64,000 bases of DNA, from the NCBI RefSeq assembly GCF_003131205.1, contig NZ_QFFY01000001.1:310001-374000 (forward strand), read 5' to 3'. The notes below the pieces were generated by a model. The model was not told where the DNA came from. It saw only the letters and a program-made list of their open reading frames with translations, and did no database searches. Shown one piece after another: positions 53,097-61,891 of the stretch (within the stretch, counting starts at the first letter, position 1; each line of letters starts with the position of its first letter). The DNA is from Occallatibacter savannae (lineage in GTDB: Bacteria > Acidobacteriota > Terriglobia > Terriglobales > Acidobacteriaceae). Made by a program: the position numbers and the translations under genes.

Positions 53097-53624
53097 ATGA
53101 CCAGCCTCTCAACGTTGGAAGAGCAAAAGCACGAGCTCCTGCGTGAGCTGAATAGATGGTCCCCTGTGCAGCTGGCATTTCACCCCTCTGCCAATGAATG
53201 GTCGGCGCTCAACATGCTCGATCACCTCATTCGCACCGAACGTGAAATTCTGGCAGTCATCTACCGCAACGATGGCCAGTATCACCGCTTCGGAATGACA
53301 GATCGGCTCAAGAATCGTCTTCTGTGCGCGTTATTCCGAACCGGCCGGAAGGTCAAGGTTCCTTCGTCGGCTCGTATGGTTCTCCCCGCCGAAGAAGCTG
53401 AGTTCTCAGCGCTTGTTGCGGAGTGGGACGAGATCCGAACGAAGTTGGATCAAAACCTTCAACGCCTTCTCCAGAGCTATACGGGAGTCGCTGTGTTCCG
53501 CCACCCTGTTGCCGGGTGGATGGACATGCCGGCGGTGCTTGACTTCCTGTCGGTGCATCTTGTGCATCACGGCTTCCAGCTTGCCCGCCTGCGCAATGCT
53601 TCCCGGCATCTGGATCCCGACTAG
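53097..53624 (+). CDS. DinB-like (DinB_2) putative metal-dependent protein
   Basis: A 175-residue four-helix-bundle protein of the DinB/YfiT superfamily. The metal-binding histidines are visible: one in NMLDHLIRTE (about 40-49) and two in VHLVHHGFQL (about 155-164). Members act as thiol-dependent transferases or hydrolases, some in detoxification or stress. AGGTGG about 11 bases upstream supports ATG 53097. It stands alone, convergent with pyrD. Confidence 0.88.
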   Translation: MTSLSTLEEQKHELLRELNRWSPVQLAFHPSANEWSALNMLDHLIRTEREILAVIYRNDGQYHRFGMTDRLKNRLLCALFRTGRKVKVPSSARMVLPAEEAEFSALVAEWDEIRTKLDQNLQRLLQSYTGVAVFRHPVAGWMDMPAVLDFLSVHLVHHGFQLARLRNASRHLDPD

Positions 53625-53652
53625 ACGGGCACCGTCTTACCCTTGCGACCGC

Positions 53653-54579
53653 CTACTTCTGCGGAATCTCCACGCATCCCGTCAACGACGCCACGCGTTC
53701 AACGTGATGGCTGCGGCACCAGGACTCCATGCCCTTCGCCAGCCGCTCAGTGGCGCGCGGATCCGCGTAGCTGGCCGTTCCCACCTGGATCGCCGTCGCT
53801 CCAGCAAGCATGAACTCCACCGCATCCTCAGCCGTGATGATTCCACCCAGCCCGAGGATCGGAATCGTCACCGCCCTTGACGCTTCATAGACCATGCGAA
53901 CCGCGATCGGCTTGATCGCCGGCCCGGACAGGCCTCCTGTCACATTCGTCAGGCGCGGCTTGCGCGTCTCCACATCAATCGACATCGCCAGGAAAGTGTT
54001 CACCAGGCTGACGGCATCTGCTCCCGATTGCGCGCATGTGCGTGCCATCTGTCCAATCGAGGTGACATTGGGAGAGAGCTTCACGATGATCGGCCGCTTC
54101 GCAACAGCCTTCACTTCGCGCACCAGGTATTCGAGCGAGCCGCAATCCGACCCGAACGCCATCCCGCCTGCGTGCACATTCGGACACGACACATTCAGTT
54201 CGTACGCCGCAATACCGTCCGCGTCGTTGAGGCGTTCCACCACCCCTTTGTATTCGCCCACGGTGTAGCCGAATACATTCACGATGCACTTGCACGAGGG
54301 ATAATTGCGAAGCCCCGGCAGCTTCTTCTCAATGAACTCGGCCACGCCAATGTTCTGCAGACCGATCGCGTTGATCATGCCCGCCGCGGTCTGGATGATG
54401 CGCGGCGCGGGGTGCCCTTGAATCGGTTCGAGCGAGATACCCTTTGTGACAAAAGCGCCGATGCGCTCGAGCGAGATGATCTCCTCAAACTCGATGCCGT
54501 AACCAAAAGTGCCGCTGGCGGCGATGACCGGGCTGGTCAACTCGATGCCAGCGAACTGCACTTTCATGTCGGGTTTCAC
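53653..54579 (-). CDS. pyrD: dihydroorotate dehydrogenase, class 1B catalytic subunit
   Basis: A 308-residue TIM-barrel flavoprotein that oxidises dihydroorotate to orotate in pyrimidine synthesis. The class 1 catalytic base is C132 in LNVSCPN, and FMN contacts appear in IAASGTFGYG, IIVKLSPNVT and GLGGIITAEDAVEFMLAGATAIQVGTA. The sequence is of the 1B (PyrDB) type, which normally needs the PyrK iron-sulfur/FAD subunit; no pyrK gene lies in the window. It follows the phosphatase gene by 21 bases, so it is probably the last gene of an operon. Confidence 0.95.
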   Translation of the reverse strand: MKPDMKVQFAGIELTSPVIAASGTFGYGIEFEEIISLERIGAFVTKGISLEPIQGHPAPRIIQTAAGMINAIGLQNIGVAEFIEKKLPGLRNYPSCKCIVNVFGYTVGEYKGVVERLNDADGIAAYELNVSCPNVHAGGMAFGSDCGSLEYLVREVKAVAKRPIIVKLSPNVTSIGQMARTCAQSGADAVSLVNTFLAMSIDVETRKPRLTNVTGGLSGPAIKPIAVRMVYEASRAVTIPILGLGGIITAEDAVEFMLAGATAIQVGTASYADPRATERLAKGMESWCRSHHVERVASLTGCVEIPQK

Positions 54580-54600
54580 GCGCGGTTTTGTCCTCGACCC

Positions 54601-56334
54601 TTACTGTTTCGCGTGCTCCGGTTTCAGCGCCTGGGTGAGCACACGTCCAACAGCCGCGGAGGGGAAATTGATGCCCAGTTCCGCAGCGAACGTGGTTGCC
54701 AGGTCAACGGGAGCCACACGTTCATGATACTCGCCAGGAACGAATGGGCTGCCGTAGAAGGCCAGCGGCACATGACGATCGTACGACCAGGGGCTGAAGT
54801 GGGTTGTGCCGCCGTATGACCGTATGTCCTCCATCTGATACCCGCCCAGCAGCAGCATGACGAACCAGTTGCCGTGGTAGGCATAGCTGTGCGCAAGCTC
54901 GCGGCCCATCTCCGTCTGCGGAAGCTGCCCATAAGCCATCTGCAATCGCGTATACGCGCCTCCAAACTGCGGAGCAGGCGGAAGACGGTGCTGCGAGGGT
55001 TCAGTCCGGTCAGGCTTGCCGGCCTGCATGAAGGGAGGCGGCGCAGGGTTCTGCGCTTCGATCGCCTCCTGCAGCAGCGCCGCGACCTCTTCCTCAGCGG
55101 CTTGCTCGGTAATGTGCGCCTTTTCGAACGCACCTCTGTTCAGATTGATATAGGGCAGTTCCGGTCCGGGCATGAGGTACGTGACGTGCGCCCCCGGCGA
55201 GTGCCGCTTGTTCAACTCCTGCTCAAGACGGTCGTAGACCTTCGTCATGGTCAGCATCGCCGAGTTCATTCCAAGCCGGGCGGCTTCGCCAGGAATCGGC
55301 GCGATACCGTGGTCCGCGCTGAGCGCAAGCCACACATTGTTAAGGCCGATGTTCTGGTCCAGCCACGAGAAGAACTTGTCGAACTGGCCATCGAGAGCAA
55401 GAATCATCTGATCTTCAGAGTCCGAATCAGGCCCCATCTGGTGGCCTTGAATGTCATTCGCCGAGAGCGAAATCGTCAGCAGGTCTGTCACACCTCGCTG
55501 CCCCAGGTTCTCGCCCTTGATCAGTGCCTTCGCAAAGTCAAACTCATAGCTGTTCGCTGCAGGGGTTCTGCCCACAAGCTCAAAGAATTGCGTTGTATTC
55601 TCGACGTTGGCTTCACGCTCAGCTTCTGCAATGCGTCCGCTGGAGTTGAACTGCCGCGCCCACTCCGGCAAATGCTCCATGTAATAGGTCGATGTAGTGA
55701 ACTGCCCGCTGGCAGCATCGATCCAGAACGCGCCGTTAGCAGCATGTCCTGGCGGCAGAATGGCGGCTCTATCTTTCAACGACACCCCAAACACCTTCGC
55801 CTTGCCCTGGGTAGCCAGGCGCATCTCGTCGCCCAGCGTAGAGGCGCGCAGGTTCAGGGGCGACGCACCGACAAGATACTTCGCTGCATCCATCGGCGCG
55901 CCGGGAGCGTTAGCCGGTATCGAAGCCGCGGGAATATCAACCAGCTGGTAGCGCTCATCCTCTACGGACGTCACCTTCTTCTCGTCAGATCGCGAGGCGT
56001 CCCACCACTCGTTCGACTCGATGCCGTGCCCGTCAGAGTACGCACCCGTGCCGATAGTTGCGTGTCCCGGAGCAGTCTTTGTATTTGCGTAGTCGTAGTA
56101 GCAGTCCGTAAACCACGCTCCCTCCTTCATGAAGAGGTTGAACCCGCGGTCCTTGAATCGTGCTTGTTGCCGGTTCAGGTAGTCGCCGCGAAACTGGTCG
56201 ATCACGATGATCACGACGAGATTCGGCTTGCCGACATACTCTTGTGCGTGGACCGGAACTGCAGGAGCAACCGAGAGAAGAAAGACGAGCCAGAGGGCCA
56301 GTGTGCGGAAGTAACAACCAGGGCGCAGGAACAT
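54601..56334 (-). CDS. PafA-like alkaline phosphatase family protein, exported
   Basis: A 577-residue periplasmic phosphohydrolase. A signal peptide (about 10-30, LWLVFLLSVAPAVPVHA) precedes VIIVIDQFRGDYL (first metal-binding aspartate). The nucleophile threonine sits in NTKTAPGHATIGTGAY, the form found in PafA-type phosphatases, which release phosphate from phosphomonoesters. Later metal ligands appear in LALSADHGIAPIP. ATG 56334 is chosen because it places the signal peptide at the N-terminus. It lies 49 bases after the DUF192-PilZ gene and 21 before pyrD. Confidence 0.9.
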   Translation of the reverse strand: MFLRPGCYFRTLALWLVFLLSVAPAVPVHAQEYVGKPNLVVIIVIDQFRGDYLNRQQARFKDRGFNLFMKEGAWFTDCYYDYANTKTAPGHATIGTGAYSDGHGIESNEWWDASRSDEKKVTSVEDERYQLVDIPAASIPANAPGAPMDAAKYLVGASPLNLRASTLGDEMRLATQGKAKVFGVSLKDRAAILPPGHAANGAFWIDAASGQFTTSTYYMEHLPEWARQFNSSGRIAEAEREANVENTTQFFELVGRTPAANSYEFDFAKALIKGENLGQRGVTDLLTISLSANDIQGHQMGPDSDSEDQMILALDGQFDKFFSWLDQNIGLNNVWLALSADHGIAPIPGEAARLGMNSAMLTMTKVYDRLEQELNKRHSPGAHVTYLMPGPELPYINLNRGAFEKAHITEQAAEEEVAALLQEAIEAQNPAPPPFMQAGKPDRTEPSQHRLPPAPQFGGAYTRLQMAYGQLPQTEMGRELAHSYAYHGNWFVMLLLGGYQMEDIRSYGGTTHFSPWSYDRHVPLAFYGSPFVPGEYHERVAPVDLATTFAAELGINFPSAAVGRVLTQALKPEHAKQ

Positions 56335-56383
56335 GCAGCCATTGTAAACAGCCCGCGATGAACAGATCGTGATCGAAGCTGTG

Positions 56384-58582
56384 CTACGACTGCTGCCCAT
56401 TGCAGCGCGCAAACATCTTCAAGCCCAGCGCCGTAGGCGTGGTCCGTGTCTTGCTCCTGTCGCTCATGACAACATAGGACGGGCGAGCGGTCTCAGCCAG
56501 AAGCCCAACCGAAGCGAGTTGCCCGATCGTCTGCTGAATGCGCGAGAAGCTGTGCGAGTCCGCGGCCTCCATCAGCTCTTCGGCAGTTGAGTGCAGATCG
56601 AGTGCTGCTTCAGACTCTCCCGCGGCAATCGCCTCCACGGCGCGGCGGCATACATACGACAAAATCCGCAAATGGATCGGCGTCAATCGTGCGAGCAGAT
56701 CAATGAAAGGAAGATTTGACCGGTCCTGCCCATCGGCGCTGCACGAGGAGACGAGAAGTCCCGCCCACATCCTGCGAATCCAGTCCTCGTCGATCCACGA
56801 CCCGCCTTCAATGATCCGCACGATCACTTCGGACGCTACAAACGGTTGCGCCACGTGACCACGGCGAAACAGGATATCTTCCGCCTGCAGTGCGATCTCT
56901 ACCGCACTGGCGACGCGCTTGTTGCTGAGCCGCTCGAGAAGCGCATGATTCACCTCGTTTGCTGACCAAGGGCAGAGGCGCCGCAGAAAACCCAGAGCTC
57001 TGGCCAGGCGCAGCTCGCGAAGAATGAAATCGGCTTCCGTCTCGTCAGAGCGCTTAGTCTTGGCACGCTGCCACGGTTGGAATTCGGTGCCCTCCGGAAA
57101 CACGAAAGCAACCGCCACTCCCTCCTCATCGCGCCGAACCACGCGCGCCTGAATGCGAACACGATGCTCGGAGTCCCGGTCGCTAGCCCCTTCGTTCACG
57201 AGCACGAGCGAGAGCGTGTCGCCCTGATCCCACGGCTCATCTGTCTGGATGTAGAGCCCGGGCGGGCAGATATCGCGTACCTTGTACCGCTTACTGCTGT
57301 CGCCGTTGGTTTCATACGCCTGAAGACCTTGCAGCAAGAGCCGAATAATCTTGCGCCGCTCCGGCGGGGGCTCATCCAGAGCGAGCCAGCGAACTACCTT
57401 GTTACCGAGATGTTCTTTCCTCTGCTGCTGGTTGCCCGGCTTCCTCCTGGACTTGGCCGGAGGTGCAGGAGCATGAGGAGCGACCCTCACATAGGCTTTT
57501 TCGGCTGCCTCTTTGCTGCGTGCAATCAGCTCCTCGGTTGCGCGCAAAACAGGTTTTTCAGGCTCGAGTTCGGGGATGGAGATTGCTTCGTCGAATGCCG
57601 ATTCCGAGGGCGGCTCGGTTTTAGCCAGCGCCCGCTCCAGTGCGGCGATGTGAGTTAGATCGATGGTACTCGGCTGGGGAAGCGGCTCCTCCACGATTGT
57701 GAGCGCAGCGTTCGCCTCGGTCGACGCAGTGCCATCTTCGTTTCTGTCTTCGGGGCTCGCCACCTCCGTAGCATGATCCGCCCCGAAGTCCTCTTTGACT
57801 GGCGGCATCGCGGCTGTGGTCGCAGTGGCCACTTGCCAGGTGCTGGCAATCGCCAGAGTGAAGCCGCTCCCCGATCCCACGGCGGGGGCCTGAACCGGAA
57901 GCGTCGATCGAGGTGTGAAGAAGGGAACTGGCTCGGACTGCCGCGCGCTCGAAACCTCTGCTGCGGAATCGTGAGGCGCCTCATCAGCCTCCGGTTCCTC
58001 TGAAACGGACACTTCGCTTGCAGATGGGGTTGGCGTGTCGGCCAGTCGCAGCTCAAACTCGTCTTCCGGGTAGATCATCAGCTGATCGCCCCCGGCTGTC
58101 TTGTTCGCAGCGAGGTAGCCTAACGGCAGAATGAGAGCGCTGGTAGCCTCGGGATGAAACTTCGGAAGCGGGACGCCCGGCGGCAGCTCGACAGCCTCAA
58201 GAACGTTCAGCTCCGGATCCAGGTACGCGAAGTCGAGCGGGAAGATGCGGACAATCTGCGGCGTGTATTGAACATTCGTCAGCCAGAAGGCAGCTTCGGG
58301 GTTTTGCGCGAGGCCATCCAGGATGACCTTCATCAGCTTGAATGGTTCTCCGGCGCAATCGGCGACCGTGATGCGCAGCCCCAGCCTGTGAGCCTTCGAG
58401 GCGTTGTATGCACGGCAGAACGTCGCTTCCATTTGCGTCGCAATCATTCGGGAAGGTCCGTGTTCCTGAGAGTAGCTTCGGTTGGCCTCGATTCCGGGAG
58501 AGGTTCGGGCAGACCGCTGAAAGTAAGAAGATACCATCGAAAGCGCCGGCCCGATATGCCCCGAAGGTGACTGCGCGGCCAT
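56384..58582 (-). CDS. DUF192-PilZ multidomain protein
   Basis: A 732-residue protein (open frame; ATG 58447 would give a shorter form starting MIATQMEATF). The first domain (about 52-168) matches DUF192: RLGLRITVADCAGEP, then FPLDFAYLDPELNVLEAVELPPG and a final GGDQLMI. A low-complexity acidic and Pro/Ala linker (about 180-380) follows. Next is a PilZ-like domain (about 404-505, ERRKIIRLLLQGLQAYE... and VRRDEEGVAVAFVFPEG), possibly binding cyclic di-GMP. The C-terminal helical domain (about 515-700, with DEDWIRRMWAGLLVSSC and LARLTPIHLRILSYV) resembles the DUF4393/Abi-alpha type. It has no signal peptide. The combination is unusual; the role is unknown. Confidence 0.8.
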   Translation of the reverse strand: MAAQSPSGHIGPALSMVSSYFQRSARTSPGIEANRSYSQEHGPSRMIATQMEATFCRAYNASKAHRLGLRITVADCAGEPFKLMKVILDGLAQNPEAAFWLTNVQYTPQIVRIFPLDFAYLDPELNVLEAVELPPGVPLPKFHPEATSALILPLGYLAANKTAGGDQLMIYPEDEFELRLADTPTPSASEVSVSEEPEADEAPHDSAAEVSSARQSEPVPFFTPRSTLPVQAPAVGSGSGFTLAIASTWQVATATTAAMPPVKEDFGADHATEVASPEDRNEDGTASTEANAALTIVEEPLPQPSTIDLTHIAALERALAKTEPPSESAFDEAISIPELEPEKPVLRATEELIARSKEAAEKAYVRVAPHAPAPPAKSRRKPGNQQQRKEHLGNKVVRWLALDEPPPERRKIIRLLLQGLQAYETNGDSSKRYKVRDICPPGLYIQTDEPWDQGDTLSLVLVNEGASDRDSEHRVRIQARVVRRDEEGVAVAFVFPEGTEFQPWQRAKTKRSDETEADFILRELRLARALGFLRRLCPWSANEVNHALLERLSNKRVASAVEIALQAEDILFRRGHVAQPFVASEVIVRIIEGGSWIDEDWIRRMWAGLLVSSCSADGQDRSNLPFIDLLARLTPIHLRILSYVCRRAVEAIAAGESEAALDLHSTAEELMEAADSHSFSRIQQTIGQLASVGLLAETARPSYVVMSDRSKTRTTPTALGLKMFARCNGQQS

Positions 58583-58995
58583 GGGTACCCATCGCGCAGG
58601 GTACGAAAGTAGATGCAGATTAGCCCTTTATTTTTAGTTAACTACCGATTGATCCTCACGCGGCCGTTTAGCTTTTCGTTGTGGAAAAGGGGGTCTGTTC
58701 CCAGTTCCTACCGCCCTCCACGGCCTCAGAACCTTGCGGCTGTCGCACGCTACTACCAATCCGCAACTGGCAGTGCGCAGCTCCGCATTTGGTCAAGAGA
58801 CGAGCCGGTCGCCCACGCCCCTAAGTCGCTGATTCGAGGACGAAAGAATCCCCATCCGACTTTGCAGTCTAATTCGATGATTTCGTCATAATGGGAATGT
58901 AGGAGTCTGAAGCTTTGCGAAGAGTGCCGCTCGTCGGGAATATCCTTTGCGTCTTCGTATACATACGCGAAACTTTGACCATACATTAACCCTTT

Positions 58996-59038
58996 TAGAA
59001 TGAGACACCTTGTGGGTAACTGACGTAGAATGATACAC
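58996..59038. repeat. direct repeat TAGAATGA(g/t)ACAC
   Basis: Two copies, 58996-59008 and 59026-59038, differ at one base and are spaced 30 bases start to start, nearly three helical turns. They could be paired protein-binding sites or -10-like boxes (TAGAAT). Confidence 0.6.
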
Positions 59039-59095
59039 ATGCAGCCGCCCTTGCCGCGCATCTTGTTGAAACAGGAGAACTTCCTCACAAGGTGT
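59005..59095. repeat. 10-bp perfect inverted repeat with 71-base loop
   Basis: ACACCTTGTG (59005-59014) and CACAAGGTGT (59086-59095) are exact inverses. In RNA they could close a long stem-loop upstream of the gene at 59292, or they may be separate operator half-sites. Confidence 0.6.
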
Positions 59096-59268
59096 ATGGG
59101 TAGGGGTACCCCCCCTCTAACCGCCCTCAGACTCACCCCAGTACTCATCCGCTCATAGCTTTCGAAAAATCAATCGCAACGAAGGACCGGTCTCGCACCG
59201 TTCGATGCCTCGCCTCTCGAACCGATGACGGGGCCGTGGGTTTTTGTCCTGAAACAAAGTTCGGAGCG

Positions 59269-59290
59269 GCACGATCAGGCATGATCGTGC
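59269..59290. promoter_or_regulatory. perfect palindrome abutting a start codon
   Basis: GCACGATC (59269-59276) and GATCGTGC (59283-59290) pair perfectly around AGGCAT. The right arm ends one base before the ATG at 59292, where a ribosome binding site would be expected. It may be a repressor site or an RNA hairpin blocking initiation. Confidence 0.55.
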
Positions 59291-59291
59291 G

Positions 59292-59780
59292 ATGTCTGCG
59301 ATGTTTCGCTTGCTCGCGTTCACTCTGATTGCTTGTTCCAGCTTGTCCACGTATGCAGTAGCTGCTTCTGCAGCGGCGAAGCTCGCTCCAAAACCGCAAA
59401 CGCAATTAGCAGCGACTGCAAATCTGATTGTCGAGCGAGGAGTTCAAGCCGAGTTGCCGCCCCACATCGCGACCCTGCTGGGACTGACACGCGACGAGAG
59501 CTGCAAGGTGAGGCAGAGAGTTCTGCGGTCAGATGGACAGATTCAGGGCATCGATGTGACTGAAAAGATTCATAACGACGTGGTGATCTTCACTGTCGAT
59601 GAAGCGACCGGAAGGCAAATGCTGTACCTCACGTCTCCCCGCGGCGCACTGCGGAGATTGCTGGTGGTGGAGAAAGGCGTTGGGCACGTCGCGAAGCCAT
59701 CGAAGGCCGATGCTGAAGAGTTCGAGAAAGAGAAGAAGACGTGGAACGCGCGAATGACAGACCACGCAGTGTTGAAGTGA
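59292..59780 (+). CDS. small exported hypothetical protein
   Basis: A 162-residue protein with a signal peptide (about 1-24, MFRLLAFTLIACSSLSTYAVA within it) and a mature part of about 135 residues. HIATLLGLTRDESCKVRQRVLR, then IFTVDEATGRQMLYLTSPRGALRRLLVVEKG, suggests a small alpha/beta fold; the tail is lysine-rich. No family recognised. The start is ATG 59292 or ATG 59301; neither has a clear ribosome binding site, and a perfect palindrome precedes the first. Confidence 0.8.
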   Translation: MSAMFRLLAFTLIACSSLSTYAVAASAAAKLAPKPQTQLAATANLIVERGVQAELPPHIATLLGLTRDESCKVRQRVLRSDGQIQGIDVTEKIHNDVVIFTVDEATGRQMLYLTSPRGALRRLLVVEKGVGHVAKPSKADAEEFEKEKKTWNARMTDHAVLK

Positions 59781-59851
59781 TTCTGCTCTGAGCACCAAAC
59801 AAAAGCGGAGCGGCCGAAAGCGACTGCCCCGCTCAAATGCTTGAAACTATT

Positions 59852-60793
59852 TCAGGCCGTCACAGGTTCCGTCGCAGTGACTTTTACGGGAGTCAGCCAG
59901 CCGAAGCGGTCGGGCTTGAGGCCGTTGGCGATCGAGAAAAACTCGTCGGCGATCTTCTTCGTGATCTCGCCCGTCTTGCCGTCAGCGACAAGAATGCGAT
60001 CGATCGAGCGAATCGGCGTAACCTCTGCGGCAGTTCCAGTGAAGAAAACTTCGTCGGCGATGTAGAGCATCTCGCGCGGGATTGGCTGCTCGATGACCGT
60101 GAGGCCGAGATGACGCGCGATGGTGAGCACGCTGTCCCGGGTGATGCCGGAGAGCGCGGAGTTGGCGAGCTGCGGCGTATAGAGGACTCCGTTGCGGACC
60201 ACGAAGACGTTCTCACCGGAGCCCTCGCTCACCAGACCATTCACGTCGAGCGCGATGCCTTCGACATAGCCGTTGATATCGGCTTCCATGCGGATGAGCT
60301 GCGAGTTCATGTAGTTTGCGCCGGCCTTGGCAAGCGCAGGCATGGTGTTAGGCGCGAGACGATTCCAGCTCGAAATGCAGACGTCGGCTCCGCCGGTGCC
60401 GGCGACGTATTTACCCCACGGGAAGTTGGCCATGTAGACCTCGATCGGCGAGCCCTTTGGGTTCACGCCAATCTCGCCGTAGCCGCGGAGAACGATGGGC
60501 CGAATGTAGCATGGCGCGATGTTGTTGGCCTCAATGAGGTCAACGACCGCGGCGCAGAGCTCGTCGAGGGAGAAGGGAACCTCCATGCGATAGATTTTGG
60601 CGGAGTCGATGAGACGCTGCATGTGCTCGGGAAGCCGGAAAACGGCTGAGCCCTGCGGCTGAGCGTAGCAGCGGATGCCCTCGAAGACGCTGGAGCCATA
60701 GTGGATCACGTGGCTCATGACGTGAATGGTGGCGTTCTCCCAGGGAATGAGGTTTCCGTTATGCCAGATGTTGGCGGTCTTGGAGATTGGCAT
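59852..60793 (-). CDS. ilvE: branched-chain amino acid aminotransferase
   Basis: A 313-residue class IV PLP aminotransferase that makes or degrades Leu, Ile and Val with glutamate/2-oxoglutarate. The N-terminal HVIHYGSSVFEGIRCY, the substrate part RPIVLRGYGEIGVNPKG, the PLP lysine in ALAKAGANYMNSQL and the phosphate-binding ALDVNGLVSEGSGENVF and FFTGTAAEVTPI are all present. ATG 60793 (MPISKTANIWHNG) matches the normal family start; the frame extends a further 39 codons upstream. The divergent methyltransferase gene starts 151 bases away. Confidence 0.97.
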   Translation of the reverse strand: MPISKTANIWHNGNLIPWENATIHVMSHVIHYGSSVFEGIRCYAQPQGSAVFRLPEHMQRLIDSAKIYRMEVPFSLDELCAAVVDLIEANNIAPCYIRPIVLRGYGEIGVNPKGSPIEVYMANFPWGKYVAGTGGADVCISSWNRLAPNTMPALAKAGANYMNSQLIRMEADINGYVEGIALDVNGLVSEGSGENVFVVRNGVLYTPQLANSALSGITRDSVLTIARHLGLTVIEQPIPREMLYIADEVFFTGTAAEVTPIRSIDRILVADGKTGEITKKIADEFFSIANGLKPDRFGWLTPVKVTATEPVTA

Positions 60794-60944
60794 GGGGACT
60801 CGCGAGCTCCTTGTCTCGACAAATGCGCAGTACCCAAAGGGTAGCGCGATTGAGGCAGGGCTGTCACGGATAGCTGGGACGAGAGGCTCTGATGGTTCCA
60901 AAGGGTTCAATGGGGCTGAAGTTCGAATGTGCTAATGTTCGGGC

Positions 60945-61694
60945 GTGACGGGAATTGCGGGACAGAAGAGAGCCGGGCTGCCGAGACTCAAAAAGGCTGA
61001 TGGCTATACTGTGCATCCGTTTGATACGGAGAACGGAGTTCGAACGAGCGGGATCATCCCCGGTCGCTTTCTGAAGACTGGGCATCGCCACGATCGGCAC
61101 TCGACAGCCTATTTTGGGGTAGCGCCCTCGGTATTCCACGGTCTACTCAGGAGGTGGCAGAAGACGAAGCCCTGCGCCCCCATCGAAGCGTTCACATTTT
61201 TCGACGTTGGTGCAGGGATGGGAAGAGCGATGCTGCTGGCTTCGGAACTGCCATTCAAAAGGGTTGCGGGGATCGAGCTGAATCCGGTGCTGGCCGCGAT
61301 GGCGCGGCGGAATGCGGCGAAGTGGAAGGTTGCTGGACGGGCGAAGTCGCCGATGAGGGTGATGTGCGGAGACGCGGCAGAGTTCCGATTTACCGAGGGT
61401 CCGTATGTGGTGTTCCTGTTCAATCCATTCGGCGCATCGGTGATGCGGCGCCTGCTGGAACGCATTGCCGACGCATTTCAGGACCGGCCAGGACAGGTTG
61501 ACCTGCTGTATGTGAACCACGAGCAAGAGCATGTCTTCGAGCAACGGCGAGGATTTGTCCGGCTGTATCTCGGGCAGGTGAAACGATCGCGGGCCGATGC
61601 GATTGCCGATCATCGGATCATGGCGAACCAGCCCGATGGCGAGTACGCGGCGAGCAACTCTGAGGATTGCTCAATCTGGAGATGGGAGGCGTGA
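60945..61694 (+). CDS. class I SAM-dependent methyltransferase
   Basis: A 249-residue Rossmann-like methyltransferase. Motif I is FFDVGAGMGRAMLLASEL (about 86-103), followed by RVAGIELNPVLAAMARRNA (motif II) and, near residue 150, VVFLFNPFGASVMRRLL in the place of the usual catalytic loop. The substrate is unknown. The reading frame begins with GTG 60945, without a strong ribosome binding site. The PfkB kinase gene follows 200 bases later. Confidence 0.9.
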   Translation: MTGIAGQKRAGLPRLKKADGYTVHPFDTENGVRTSGIIPGRFLKTGHRHDRHSTAYFGVAPSVFHGLLRRWQKTKPCAPIEAFTFFDVGAGMGRAMLLASELPFKRVAGIELNPVLAAMARRNAAKWKVAGRAKSPMRVMCGDAAEFRFTEGPYVVFLFNPFGASVMRRLLERIADAFQDRPGQVDLLYVNHEQEHVFEQRRGFVRLYLGQVKRSRADAIADHRIMANQPDGEYAASNSEDCSIWRWEA

Positions 61695-61891
61695 ACTGAT
61701 CCCTGCCAGAACACGAACTGCAGCTTACTGCACTCGGCTGTCAGACGATCCGGTAGTGGCTTCAACGATGGCTTTCGGGCATTGGACGGATTTTGTTGAC
61801 GGATCGAGAGGCGGTAAGGAAAGCTGATTCCGAAGGCGGAGCGAGAGAGCTCTGGCGCCATAACTGGCGGTTCGGATCTCTGCCTCGGGAA

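Larger units (their letters stand above)
58583..59291. other. 709-base gene-free region with repeats and palindromes
   Basis: This region between the DUF192-PilZ gene and the exported protein at 59292 is relatively AT-rich and has no convincing gene. It contains a palindrome CGTATACATACG (58956-58967), a possible -35 TTGACC (58975-58980), a direct repeat TAGAATGA(g/t)ACAC, a 10-bp inverted repeat, a GGGGTACCCC palindrome at 59103-59112 and a 22-base palindrome before the next ATG. A 20-codon frame from ATG 59096 to 59158 follows AAGG by five bases and might be a leader ORF. Confidence 0.6.

Noticed and set aside
54874..56361. 495-codon plus-strand frame over the PafA-like gene
   Set aside because: Arg/His-rich composition, no domains, and the minus strand carries a clear phosphatase with signal peptide.
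58753..59148. 131-codon minus-strand frame in the 58.6-59.3 kb gap
   Set aside because: It has no ribosome binding site, no known motif, and runs through the direct repeat and inverted repeat; composition looks non-coding.
59781..59851. Weak stem AGCGGAG/CCCCGCT between convergent genes as a terminator
   Set aside because: It has a mismatch, a long loop and no U-run, so it was not listed as a feature.
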